From: an uncultured Oscillospiraceae bacterium | Lineage (GTDB): Bacteria; Bacillota; Clostridia; Oscillospirales; Oscillospiraceae | Assembly (NCBI GenBank): GCA_934645175.1 | Contig: CAKUDE010000035.1 | Span: forward strand, 1-23,422 | Direction: 5' to 3' | Length of the DNA: 23,422 bases | In this document: one piece after another, positions 6,938 to 14,159 of the stretch | Layout: the number at the start of each line of letters is the position of its first letter | Numbering within the stretch: position 1 is the stretch's first letter | The notes under the pieces: model-generated | The model's database searches: none | The model's input: the letters and a program-made list of their open reading frames with translations, nothing else | Told to the model about the DNA's origin: nothing | Made by a program: the position numbers and the translations under genes

Positions 6938-8049
6938 TGCGACTCAAACTCCTTTGCAACGTCCTTGAGCAGCGTGCGAATGGGCAGATGCTGCGGGCAG
7001 ACCTGCTCGCACTGTCCGCATTCCACGCAGTCCGACGCCTTGCCGCGGCCGTTGGTGCGGATGCCGTAATAGAACTTCGCATTCCAGTCGCGATAAAGCT
7101 GTTGATTGTTCATACAGGAGAACAGCGCCGGGATATTGATATTCATCGGGCAGCCGTCAACACAATAGCGGCACGCCGTGCAGGGCACAAGACGCTTTTC
7201 GTGCAGGATACGGCAGACCTCATCCACGGCGGCGCGCTCGCGCGCGTCAAGCGGGCGGAAATCCTTCATAAACGACACGTTGTCGCGCATCATGTCCATA
7301 TCGCCCATGCCGGAGAGCACCATAAAGATCCCCTCAAAGCTCGCCGCAAAACGGATGGCATAGCTGGCGGGGCTGCCGCCGTGCAGCGCGTCGAGCACCT
7401 GCATGGCATCGTCCGTCAGGCACACGAGATTGCCGCCCTTGACCGGCTCCATGACGATCACAGGCTTGCCGTGCTTACGGCAGACCTCGTAACATTTTCG
7501 CGACTGCACCGAGGGATCCTCATAGTCCACGTAGTTAAACTGAAGCTGCACGACCTCAATCTGCGGATAGTCCGTAAGAATCCGGTCGAGCACCTCGGCC
7601 GAATCGTGGAAGGAGATGCCGAAATGGCGGATTTTCCCCTCGTCGCGCAGTGCCAGAGCCGTCTCATAGGCGCGGCACTGCTTGAATTTCTCATAATTGT
7701 CCTTGTTCTGTGCGTGCATCAGGTAGAAATCAAAGTATTCCACACCGCAGGCCTCAAGCTGGCTTCGGAAGAACGGCCGGATATCCTCCTCAGTCTTGAA
7801 GTACATATCCGTCAGCTTGTCCGTCAGCGTATAGCTTTCACGCGGATGACGCTTTACCAGCGCCTCCCGCAGCGCCGTCTCGCTCTTGCCGCTAAGATAC
7901 CCGTGCGCTGTGTCGAAATAATTAAACCCCTCAGCCAGGAAGCAGTCGACCATCTCCTCAAACTTTTTCAGATCGACCTCTTCGCCGTTCATCGGCAGGC
8001 GCATACAGCCAAAGCCGAAATTCCGCTTGACCTTTTCAAAATATGACAT
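6934..8049 (-). CDS. Aldo/keto reductase with C-terminal 4Fe-4S domain
   Basis: A 371-aa cytoplasmic oxidoreductase of the Fe-S aldo/keto reductase family of anaerobes. The AKR tetrad is intact: D46 and Y51 in YFDTAHGY, K78 in LTDKLTD, H112 in LMHAQ. The C-terminal module (about 290-371) has CTACRYCVDGCP and CVECGQCEQVCP, each with the spacing of a 4Fe-4S cluster. Such proteins are thought to reduce carbonyls using NAD(P)H or ferredoxin-derived electrons; the substrate is unknown here. An AGGGGA SD lies before the ATG. It overlaps the next reductase by four bases (ATGA). In this MerR-led operon, detoxification of reactive aldehydes is a reasonable inference. Confidence 0.92.
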   Translation of the reverse strand: MSYFEKVKRNFGFGCMRLPMNGEEVDLKKFEEMVDCFLAEGFNYFDTAHGYLSGKSETALREALVKRHPRESYTLTDKLTDMYFKTEEDIRPFFRSQLEACGVEYFDFYLMHAQNKDNYEKFKQCRAYETALALRDEGKIRHFGISFHDSAEVLDRILTDYPQIEVVQLQFNYVDYEDPSVQSRKCYEVCRKHGKPVIVMEPVKGGNLVCLTDDAMQVLDALHGGSPASYAIRFAASFEGIFMVLSGMGDMDMMRDNVSFMKDFRPLDARERAAVDEVCRILHEKRLVPCTACRYCVDGCPMNINIPALFSCMNNQQLYRDWNAKFYYGIRTNGRGKASDCVECGQCEQVCPQHLPIRTLLKDVAKEFESQ

Positions 8050-8083
8050 AGACGATCCCCTTTTCTGATATGGAATGCTGCGT

Positions 8084-8644
8084 TTACTTCAGCTTTTTTC
8101 CGTCGTGGAAGGCGCGGCCGGCAATTTCGCCGAGCGCCACATAAGTATTGTTGAACGGGTCGAAGGTGATCGGCTGAACCTTTGTCACATCGACGCGACC
8201 CTCCGAATCAAGCACGCGCTCATCAACGCTGACATTGACGATCTGCCCGACAAGGCGGCCGGTAGCCGGGTCATAGCTGCGCAGGCGGCATTCTACGGCG
8301 ACCGGCAGCTCCTCGATGAGCGGGGCATCGACAAATTCCGAACGCTGCGCATGGAAACCGGCACGCGCGAACTTATCCGGAACGTGGTTGCCGGAGACGA
8401 TGCCTACATAGTCGCAGGCGGCAAGCTGCGCCACATCCGCCATACTGACGGTAAACGCGCCGCGCTTGCGCAGCGCCTTCGTGGTCGCATGGCCCGCGCT
8501 GACGCAAAGCGAGAGCTCGTCGCCTTCGCTGATGCCGCCCCATGCGGCATTCATGGCGTTGGGTGTGCCGTCGTCAAGATAGGTGGCAAGGATGAAAACA
8601 GGCTGGGGATAGCAATAGGGTTTGGCTCCGAAATTTTTACGCAT
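8084..8644 (-). CDS. Flavin reductase-like FMN-binding protein
   Basis: A 186-aa protein of the flavin reductase-like (FMN-binding split barrel) family. The N-terminal YPQPVFILATYLDDGTPNAM and the following NAAWGGISEGDELSLCV are typical; residues 15-160 make the barrel. Members bind FMN and act as NAD(P)H:flavin oxidoreductases or electron carriers in anaerobes. A strong SD (GGAGG) overlaps the end of merR, and the ATG lies three bases after the merR stop codon, so the two are coupled. It precedes the Fe-S aldo/keto reductases and could supply them with electrons, which is inference. No membrane segment is seen. Confidence 0.88.
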   Translation of the reverse strand: MRKNFGAKPYCYPQPVFILATYLDDGTPNAMNAAWGGISEGDELSLCVSAGHATTKALRKRGAFTVSMADVAQLAACDYVGIVSGNHVPDKFARAGFHAQRSEFVDAPLIEELPVAVECRLRSYDPATGRLVGQIVNVSVDERVLDSEGRVDVTKVQPITFDPFNNTYVALGEIAGRAFHDGKKLK

Positions 8645-8647
8645 GGC

Positions 8648-9049
8648 TTATTCCTCCTTAGAATCCTCGCAGCAGCCGTCAAAGCGCAGGCTGCCGGTTT
8701 TTACGGCGCGCTCATAGCACGCAATCTTATAATTTAATCGCTCCAGCGTCCGCGCAACGGCCTCCTGCTGCTCCAACAGCGTCTGCCGCTGGCGGGTCAG
8801 GAGCTCCAGACGCGCGGCGAACGTTTCGTCGCCGAGGCGATAGAGGCGCACATAGTCCCCGATGGCCTCAACGGGAAGTCCGGCGCTGCGCATACACAGC
8901 GCCAGCTCCACCCAGCCGAGCGCCTCGTCGTCATAGTCGCGGATGCCGCCTGCCGTGCGCGCAACGGGCGGCAGAACCCCGACGCGCTCATAATAACGCA
9001 GCGTATCGGCGCTAATGCCGTATTTTTCACTGACTTCCTTGATCGTCAT
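8648..9049 (-). CDS. MerR-family regulator, AdhR/NmlR-like thiol sensor
   Basis: A 133-aa transcription regulator with the MerR N-terminal helix-turn-helix (TIKEVSEKYGISADTLRYYERVGVLPP, residues 2-28), a wing, and a C-terminal dimerization coiled coil (about 75-115). One Cys is at position 52 (ELALCMRSAGLP), the position of the conserved redox or electrophile-sensing Cys in AdhR-type regulators as I recall. Extra cysteines are C111 and a CC pair near the C-terminus (C126, C127). It is the first gene of a five-gene operon and its own promoter has the 19-bp spacer that MerR proteins untwist. Electrophile or aldehyde sensing is a hypothesis supported by the reductases downstream. Confidence 0.88.
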   Translation of the reverse strand: MTIKEVSEKYGISADTLRYYERVGVLPPVARTAGGIRDYDDEALGWVELALCMRSAGLPVEAIGDYVRLYRLGDETFAARLELLTRQRQTLLEQQEAVARTLERLNYKIACYERAVKTGSLRFDGCCEDSKEE

Positions 9050-9075
9050 GTGCAGCTCACCCTTCCTTTTCCCTT

Positions 9076-9106
9076 ATTATATTACCTGGAGTTGGCTCAA
9101 AGTCAA
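9076..9106 (-). promoter_or_regulatory. MerR-type promoter/operator of the reductase operon
   Basis: On the minus strand TTGACT (9101-9106) and TATAAT (9076-9081) are separated by 19 bp, the over-long spacer typical of MerR-activated promoters. The spacer region holds the imperfect dyad ACTTTGAG-N4-CTCCAGGT, with six of eight positions symmetric, like NmlR/AdhR operators. The transcript starts shortly before merR at 9049. Confidence 0.82.
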
Positions 9107-9153
9107 GAGGTATTTAAGAAATTTAACAAATTTATTTCCTTGTGACGCAGGAT

Positions 9154-9183
9154 AAAAAAACGCCGCCGGTGATCCCGGCAGCG
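9154..9183 (-). terminator. Terminator of the feo operon
   Basis: On the minus strand a 9-bp GC-rich stem (9161-9169 with 9175-9183, one G-T pair) with a 5-base loop is followed by seven T (9154-9160). It lies 18 bases after the HMA-domain gene and upstream of the merR promoter. Confidence 0.85.
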
Positions 9184-9201
9184 GTGGGGCGTATACTTCT
9201 T

Positions 9202-9450
9202 TCAGCGGAACAAGCCGTGCTTTTTCGGCGCATCCTCCACGCGGACTTCGGTCACGGTGTAACCGGTCCGGGCGATCGCGTCGCGCAGCTTCTGCTCGTC
9301 CGGCGCCGTTTCGGCTGTGATGACCGTTTCACCCTTGCGATGGGAGGAGCTGACCTTTTTCACCGCAAAATTCGCACGGATGCAATCGTTGATGTGCGCC
9401 TCGCACATGGAGCAAGCCATGCCGCTGATTTTCAATGTCACCTGAACCAC
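9202..9450 (-). CDS. Heavy-metal-associated (HMA) domain protein
   Basis: A small cytoplasmic protein of one HMA domain, 82 aa from the preferred GTG start. The metal motif is GMACSMC (C13, C16), followed by the ferredoxin-like beta-alpha fold ending in DAIARTGYTVTEV. Such domains carry soft metals such as copper, either as CopZ-like chaperones or transporter modules. The SD AAAGGAG sits directly against an upstream ATG (9459) but nine bases before the GTG at 9450, so GTG is favoured; the ATG form adds three residues. It is the last gene of the feo operon, an unusual place for a copper-type chaperone. The sequence does not tell the metal. Confidence 0.85.
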   Translation of the reverse strand: MVQVTLKISGMACSMCEAHINDCIRANFAVKKVSSSHRKGETVITAETAPDEQKLRDAIARTGYTVTEVRVEDAPKKHGLFR

Positions 9451-9479
9451 AGTGCGCATCTCCTTTCATAAAAGCGTCG

Positions 9480-9512
9480 CGGCGCCGGAGGGTACGATTT
9501 CCTCCGGCGCCG
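9480..9512 (-). terminator. Hairpin between the FeoB-associated peptide and HMA genes
   Basis: A perfect 12-bp stem (CGGCGCCGGAGG 9480-9491, complement 9501-9512) with a 9-base loop. On the minus strand a short TTTT follows seven bases later. It could partly terminate the feo transcript and lower HMA expression, or stabilise upstream mRNA. Confidence 0.55.
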
Positions 9513-9519
9513 GTTTGCG

Positions 9520-9699
9520 TTAGGGTTTCTTGTTGGAGTGGCAGGAGCCCGCCATTGCACAATGGGCGCAGTTGCAGCCGCAGGAGGTTTTACCGCGTTT
9601 GCGATCCTTGACCAGCTTGACGACGATCAGCGTTACGACCGCAGCCAGAACCAGAGCAATGGTAAGTGTGACCCAATAATTTGCAAGCCATTGCAGCAT
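9520..9699 (-). CDS. FeoB-associated Cys-rich membrane protein
   Basis: A 59-aa peptide starting MLQWLANYWVTLTIALVLAA. It has one N-terminal transmembrane helix (about 8-28), a basic stretch (KDRKRGK) and a cytoplasmic Cys cluster C40, C42, C44, C47 and C53 (CGCNCAHC then C). This is the layout of the small FeoB-associated family (PF12669-type) found after feoB in Firmicutes, probably helping ferrous iron transfer or FeoB stability. The SD AAGGAG lies eight bases upstream of ATG. It lies between feoB and the HMA-domain gene on the same strand. Confidence 0.9.
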   Translation of the reverse strand: MLQWLANYWVTLTIALVLAAVVTLIVVKLVKDRKRGKTSCGCNCAHCAMAGSCHSNKKP

Positions 9700-9739
9700 C
9701 TGAAAGACTCCTTTCCGGAATTGTTACTGTCGGAAAAAA

Positions 9740-12232
9740 TTACTTTACGCGAACCTTGGTGGTCAGCTTCGTAGCTTCCTTGTAGGGACGCACAAGCATG
9801 TAGACCATACCGATGAGCAGCGCGGCGGCGACGACAACGCCGAGCCACTGAGCCTTGCCCTCAAAGATCTGACCAAACTGGTTGATCATAAGCGCGATGC
9901 AGTAGGCAAAGCCGCACTGATAGGCGATGGCAAACCAGGTCCACTTCGCGCTGTTCATCTCGCGCTTGATGGCGCCGATGGCGGCGAAGCACGGAGCGCA
10001 CAGCAGGTTGAACACCAGGAAGGAGTAACCGCTGACGCCGGTAAAGACACTGGCGAGGGTCTGGTAAGCGTTTCCGGCGGCGCCGTAAAGGATGCTCATC
10101 GTGCCGACGATGTTTTCCTTGGCAACCAGGCCGGTGATGGAGGCGACGGCGGCTTCCCATTCGCCCCAACCGAGCGGCTTGAAGATCCATGCGATCGCAT
10201 TGCCGACGGCAGCCAGCAGGGACTTATCCAGTTCGCTTTCCTCCAGCATACGGAAGCCCTCGTCCGTGAACCCAAAGAAGGAGGTGAACCACACGACGAT
10301 GGTGGAAAGCAGGATGATCGTGCCGGCCTTCTTGATGAAGGACCAGCCACGCTCCCACATGGAACGCAGAACGTTGCCGACGGTCGGCAGGTGATAGGCA
10401 GGCAGCTCCATGACGAAGGGAGCCGGCTCGCCGGAGAACATCTTGGTCTTTTTCAGCATGATGCCGGAAACGATGATCGCGGCCATGCCGATGAAGTATG
10501 CGGAGGTGGAAACCCACGCGGAGCCGCCGAACAGAGCGCCGGCCATCATGGCGATGAAGGGCACCTTGGCGCCGCAGGGGATAAACGTGGTGGTCATGAT
10601 CGTCATACGGCGGTCGCGCTCGTTTTCAATGGTACGCGAAGCCATGACGCCGGGGATGCCGCAGCCGGTGCCGATGAGCATCGGGATGAAGCTCTTGCCG
10701 GACAGGCCGAACTTACGGAAGATACGGTCCAGAACAAAGGCGATACGAGCCATGTAGCCGCAAGCCTCCAGGAAAGCCAGGAGCAGGAACAGGACAAGCA
10801 TCTGCGGCACGAAGCCGAGGACTGCGCCGACACCGGCGACAATGCCGTCCAGAATCAGGCCGCTCAGCCACGGCGCCACAACGGGATTGTCCGAATCAAC
10901 GCGCAGTGCGTCGCTGATGAGGACGGGGATACCGGGAACCCATACGGGATAGTCGGCGGGATCCGGCTCGTCAAAGCCGTTTTCGGTGACATACTGTACG
11001 GCGTCTACAAAGGTCATGCCGACGGTCGTCTCCTCATCCGCGCCCTCGGGGATGGTATCGTAGTACGCGGTCATGTCGGTGGTGTGGAGGTCTTCCTCAT
11101 CCTCGACGGTGATGGTGGCGCTCTTCTGATCGGTGGTGAAATCCTTCAGCTCGGCGAGGAACGCGTCCGCGTCGATCTCTTCCGGAATTTCAACGAATGC
11201 GCCGATGGCGTTCATTGCGTTTGTATAGTCGTCGGAAACGGCTTCATACTGCTTCGAGCCGATGCCCAGCAGATGCCAGCCGTCGCCGAACAGGCCGTCG
11301 TTGGCCCAGTCGGTCGCCCAGGAGCCGACCGTGACCATGGAGATGTAGTAAACCAGGAACATCACGGCTGCGAAGATCGGCAGACCCAACCAGCGGTTGG
11401 TAACAACGCGGTCGATCTTATCGGAAGCGGAGAGCTTACCGGTGTTCTTCTTCTTATAGCAGCTCTTGATGATATCTGCAATGTAGATGTAGCGCTCGTT
11501 GGTGATGATCGATTCGGCATCGTCGTCCAGCTCCTTTTCGGCTGCGGCGATGTCCTGCTCGATGTGGTGCATGGTCGTCTCGGGAATCTGGAGTTGCTCA
11601 AGCACCTTGTCGTCACGTTCAAAAATCTTGATGGCGTACCAGCGCTGCTGCTCGGCGGGCATTTCGTGCACGGCAGCCTCCTCGATGTGCGCCAGCGCGT
11701 GCTCAACGACGCCGGAGAAGGTATGCATCGGCACGGTCTTGCTGCCCTTTGCCGCAGCAATGGCGGCCTCCGCCGCCTCCATAACGCCGTCACCCTTCAG
11801 TGCGGAGATTTCAACGACCTTGCAGCCGAGCTGACGCGACAGCTCCTTGACGTTGATCTGGTCGCCGTTCTTGCGGACGATGTCCATCATGTTGATGGCG
11901 ATCACGACCGGGATGCCCAGCTCGGTGAGCTGCGTGGTCAGATACAGGTTACGCTCAAGGTTCGTGCCGTCGATGATGTTCAGGATGGCGTCCGGACGTT
12001 CGCCGATCAGATAGTTTCTGGAAACGACTTCCTCCAGCGTATACGGCGACAGAGAGTAGATGCCGGGCAGGTCCATGATGGTCACGTCGTCGTGCTTCCT
12101 GAGCTTGCCTTCCTTTTTCTCTACCGTGACGCCCGGCCAGTTACCGACGAACTGGTTCGAACCGGTCAATGCGTTAAACAGCGTTGTCTTGCCGCTGTTG
12201 GGGTTGCCCGCGAGGGCAATGCGAATGCTCAT
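9740..12232 (-). CDS. feoB: Ferrous iron transporter FeoB with large acidic loop
   Basis: Inner-membrane GTPase-coupled Fe2+ transporter, 830 aa from the ATG at 12232. A TTG three codons upstream touches the SD and is rejected. The N-terminal G-protein domain has G1 GNPNSGKT (9-16), G3 DLPG (54-57), G4 NMMD (114-117) and G5 SAL (143-145). The membrane domain has the FeoB gate blocks with cysteines: CGYMARIAF, GCGIPGVMASRTI and IPCGAKVPFIA. Between the first helix (about 282-300) and the next membrane block lies a long acidic, probably extracellular stretch (about 325-445), longer than in E. coli FeoB. The last helices end with a basic tail. It follows two feoA genes and precedes its Cys-rich partner. 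A DtxR-like palindrome lies just upstream. Confidence 0.97.
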   Translation of the reverse strand: MSIRIALAGNPNSGKTTLFNALTGSNQFVGNWPGVTVEKKEGKLRKHDDVTIMDLPGIYSLSPYTLEEVVSRNYLIGERPDAILNIIDGTNLERNLYLTTQLTELGIPVVIAINMMDIVRKNGDQINVKELSRQLGCKVVEISALKGDGVMEAAEAAIAAAKGSKTVPMHTFSGVVEHALAHIEEAAVHEMPAEQQRWYAIKIFERDDKVLEQLQIPETTMHHIEQDIAAAEKELDDDAESIITNERYIYIADIIKSCYKKKNTGKLSASDKIDRVVTNRWLGLPIFAAVMFLVYYISMVTVGSWATDWANDGLFGDGWHLLGIGSKQYEAVSDDYTNAMNAIGAFVEIPEEIDADAFLAELKDFTTDQKSATITVEDEEDLHTTDMTAYYDTIPEGADEETTVGMTFVDAVQYVTENGFDEPDPADYPVWVPGIPVLISDALRVDSDNPVVAPWLSGLILDGIVAGVGAVLGFVPQMLVLFLLLAFLEACGYMARIAFVLDRIFRKFGLSGKSFIPMLIGTGCGIPGVMASRTIENERDRRMTIMTTTFIPCGAKVPFIAMMAGALFGGSAWVSTSAYFIGMAAIIVSGIMLKKTKMFSGEPAPFVMELPAYHLPTVGNVLRSMWERGWSFIKKAGTIILLSTIVVWFTSFFGFTDEGFRMLEESELDKSLLAAVGNAIAWIFKPLGWGEWEAAVASITGLVAKENIVGTMSILYGAAGNAYQTLASVFTGVSGYSFLVFNLLCAPCFAAIGAIKREMNSAKWTWFAIAYQCGFAYCIALMINQFGQIFEGKAQWLGVVVAAALLIGMVYMLVRPYKEATKLTTKVRVK

Positions 12233-12255
12233 GTTTTGCAATCCTCTCTTTCTGC

Positions 12256-12273
12256 GATTAGCAGGGGCTAACC
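12256..12273. promoter_or_regulatory. DtxR-like palindrome 3 (feoA-feoB gap)
   Basis: GATTAG-N6-CTAACC between feoA and feoB, 24 bases upstream of the feoB ATG. It closely matches the copy at 12889 through ATTAGCAG and CTAACCG. No promoter is obvious beside it, so it may be an internal operator, a roadblock site or an RNA hairpin near the feoB start. Confidence 0.6.
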
Positions 12274-12295
12274 GCTGATGATGAAAAATAAAGGC

Positions 12296-12517
12296 TTATT
12301 CGACCTCGATCATTTCCGCATCTGCCTTGCGGAGCGACAGCTCGTAGCCGCGCACGTTGACCTCGACGGGATCGCCGAGCGGGGCAACCTTACGGACATA
12401 GACCTCTACGCCGCGGGTGATACCCATGTCCATGATGCGGCGCTTCGTTGCGCCCTCACCGTGGAGTTTGACGACCTTGACGGTCGAACCGATCTTGGCT
12501 TCCTTCAGGGTTTTCAT
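12296..12517 (-). CDS. feoA: FeoA family protein (second copy)
   Basis: A 73-aa SH3-like FeoA protein, thought to bind FeoB in the cytoplasm and support Fe2+ uptake. Family blocks are the N-terminal LKEAKIGSTVKVVKLHGEG, the central RRIMDMGITRGVEVYVRKVAPLGDPVEV, and the final LSLRKADAEMIEVE. The start is ATG at 12517, behind the SD GGAGGAGG; an upstream in-frame ATG at 12535 overlaps that SD. It lies 54 bases after the other feoA and 63 before feoB. Sequence differs clearly from the first copy, so the two are not a recent duplication. Confidence 0.94.
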   Translation of the reverse strand: MKTLKEAKIGSTVKVVKLHGEGATKRRIMDMGITRGVEVYVRKVAPLGDPVEVNVRGYELSLRKADAEMIEVE

Positions 12518-12571
12518 CGCACATTCCTCCTCCAAATCTACGATCTTGTATATGAAAGCGCTCCTGCGCCG

Positions 12572-12784
12572 TCACACCATAATTTTGCGCGCCATTTCCT
12601 CACTGATTGCAACACGCGACTCCTTGACCTTAACGATCACATTGCCCGCCAGCGTGGAAACCACGGTAACGGTACCGCCTGCCACGAAGCCGAGGTCGGC
12701 CAGATGCTGCCGCGCTTCGGGGTTGCCGCCGATGTGGCGGATGATCGTTTCCTCGCCCGCAGGGGCCAATGTTAAGGGCATCAT
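12572..12784 (-). CDS. feoA: FeoA family protein (first copy)
   Basis: A 70-aa FeoA-like protein starting MMPLTLAPAGEETIIRHIGG. Blocks are RQHLADLGFVAGGTVTVVS and the ending ESRVAISEEMARKIMV. The ATG at 12784 has GAGG eight bases upstream; the in-frame extension to 12934 crosses the operator region and is not supported. It is the first gene of the feo operon, 150 bases behind the promoter. Split or doubled feoA is common in Firmicutes, where the two proteins may form a hetero-complex on FeoB. That role is inference. Confidence 0.92.
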   Translation of the reverse strand: MMPLTLAPAGEETIIRHIGGNPEARQHLADLGFVAGGTVTVVSTLAGNVIVKVKESRVAISEEMARKIMV

Positions 12785-12888
12785 ATTGATTTCCTCACTT
12801 TCTTTGCCTTCCTGTTCAGCCGCCGGCGTCTTGGTCCGCCGGCGGCAAAACTGGAGGGAGGATTGTCTATGCCCCGGAGACGCCGGGG

Positions 12889-12906
12889 GATTAGCAGCGT
12901 CTAACC
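12889..12906. promoter_or_regulatory. DtxR-like palindrome 2 (feo leader)
   Basis: GATTAG-N6-CTAACC in the untranslated leader of feoA, about 40 bases downstream of the -10 box. It shares ATTAGCAG and CTAACCG with the copy before feoB. Confidence 0.65.
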
Positions 12907-12922
12907 GAGGGGATGGAAAATT

Positions 12923-12938
12923 GTTAGCTTTCACTAAC
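12923..12938. promoter_or_regulatory. DtxR-like palindrome 1 (feo start site)
   Basis: GTTAG-N6-CTAAC, perfectly symmetric, covering the expected +1 region just downstream of the -10 box. It resembles DtxR/IdeR boxes (TTAGG-N-TAACCTAA type). It would block transcription when the iron-loaded repressor is bound. Confidence 0.72.
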
Positions 12939-12945
12939 CGGGACT

Positions 12946-12974
12946 ATCATACGCCCCCGGGCTGCATTTGTCAA
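12946..12974 (-). promoter_or_regulatory. Sigma-A-type promoter of the feo operon
   Basis: On the minus strand TTGACA (12969-12974) and TATGAT (12946-12951) have a 17-bp spacer. It drives feoA-feoA-feoB and the two small genes. The stretch between it and the SDR gene stop (12975-13109) shows only a weak 5-bp hairpin (CCTAC/GTAGG near 12985) and no gene. Confidence 0.82.
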
Positions 12975-13109
12975 GTGCTTTTCCCTACTTTTTGCGTAGG
13001 TAATTCAGTTTTGTTGAGATGCACAACGCCAGGCGGCTTCAAACCGTGTCTTTTGGCGAATTTTGCAATTGCTCTCCGCGACTGCAGCGTCCGTAGCCAA
13101 GGCGCACAT

Positions 13110-14159
13110 TTATCCGCCGCCGTTGATCTCTTTCAATATTCTGACCGTATGCGTCAACCCTTCCCGCACGGAGAAGGTATCCCTATAGCCAATCGCCTTG
13201 ATCTTGCGATTGTTGAGCGAAGAATTATCCATCGGGTTGAAGCGCTCCAGCTCCTCCCGCGTAGGCTCGCCGACCTCCAGCTTTACATTCCCGGCCTCCG
13301 CCAGCAGGCGCGCCATCTCCCGGATGCTCGTAACCTCATCGTGTCCGATATTGTAGGAATCGCCCTTTTCACCGTTCAGCAGAGCGATCAGAATCGCCGC
13401 CGCGCAATCCGGTGCGTAGCAGTAGGAACGCTTCTGGAGCCCCGGACTCTTCATTTTCAGAGCTTTCCCCTCGGCGGCAAGGTATGCAAACTCCGACGAG
13501 ATTCTCCGATCCTTCGGCGAGGCCGTCGGCCCGTAAATGTGTCCCGGCCGCACGATCACCGTATCGACGGCATACTCCGAGGAATATGACTTGCACAGCA
13601 CCTCCGAGGCCCGCTTCGCCTCGGCGTAGGACGCACGAACCGAATTGATGTTGACCGAGCCGAAGCGCTCCTCCTCAAATGCAGCCGCCGTATCCTTCGT
13701 TCCGTAAACCTCGCTGGACGAGATATACAGAACCCGTTTGGCGCGATGCCTTCCGGCATACTCCAGCAGATTCCGGATGCCGTCGAAGTTGGAAAGCATT
13801 GTCTCCACCGGCTTGGTCACATACAGCTCGGGAGAGGCCGTGCCCGCTCCATGCAGGAGATAATCCGCGTCAACGTCAAAGGAGATCGGCTCAGTCGCGT
13901 CGTAGCGAAGGTATTCCACACACGGATACCCGCCGTACCGTTTGAAAAAGCGGTCTTTGTCTCTGCACGCTATCCAAAGTCGAATTCCCGCTCCGCAGCA
14001 TTCGTTATACAGAACCAGCAGATCCGCCACGGCGGAACCGATCAGCCCCAGGCCGCCGGTGATGAGAACGCTTGTGTCTCTGAGCGGGCTGAAATCAAAC
14101 GTGCTCAGAACCTTTTTGAGGTCGCCGATATACAGCTCATTCGTAAGCAGTCGTTTCAT
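13110..14159 (-). CDS. NAD-dependent epimerase/dehydratase (extended SDR)
   Basis: Extended short-chain dehydrogenase/reductase of 349 aa acting on a nucleotide-activated sugar or polyol. The nucleotide-binding motif TGGLGLIG lies at about residues 34-41. The catalytic elements are ISSSEVYG and YAEAK (Tyr-X3-Lys). The region IVRPGHIYGP is typical of UDP-sugar epimerases and decarboxylases. The chosen ATG overlaps the stop of the upstream cytidylyltransferase as ATGA; an ATG four codons earlier is possible, neither with a good SD. Pairing with a TarI/IspD-like enzyme suggests a CDP-linked surface polymer precursor. The exact substrate cannot be told. No clear terminator follows. Confidence 0.88.
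   Translation of the reverse strand: MKRLLTNELYIGDLKKVLSTFDFSPLRDTSVLITGGLGLIGSAVADLLVLYNECCGAGIRLWIACRDKDRFFKRYGGYPCVEYLRYDATEPISFDVDADYLLHGAGTASPELYVTKPVETMLSNFDGIRNLLEYAGRHRAKRVLYISSSEVYGTKDTAAAFEEERFGSVNINSVRASYAEAKRASEVLCKSYSSEYAVDTVIVRPGHIYGPTASPKDRRISSEFAYLAAEGKALKMKSPGLQKRSYCYAPDCAAAILIALLNGEKGDSYNIGHDEVTSIREMARLLAEAGNVKLEVGEPTREELERFNPMDNSSLNNRKIKAIGYRDTFSVREGLTHTVRILKEINGGG

Noticed and set aside
5858..8046. Two long plus-strand frames (5858-7069 and 6937-8046)
   Set aside because: They mirror the two Fe-S aldo/keto reductases, whose motifs, SDs and overlaps are clear on the minus strand.
10391..12271. 626-codon open frame on the plus strand
   Set aside because: It is the antisense shadow of feoB, rich in His, Arg and Asp, with no SD or family similarity; the GC-rich codons keep the opposite frame open.
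12785..12934. N-terminal extension of the first FeoA
   Set aside because: It crosses the leader operator and the SD, and FeoA proteins are about 70-75 aa.
12985..13002. CCTAC-N-GTAGG hairpin as terminator of the SDR gene
   Set aside because: Only five base pairs and no T run on the minus strand, so it is too weak to call.
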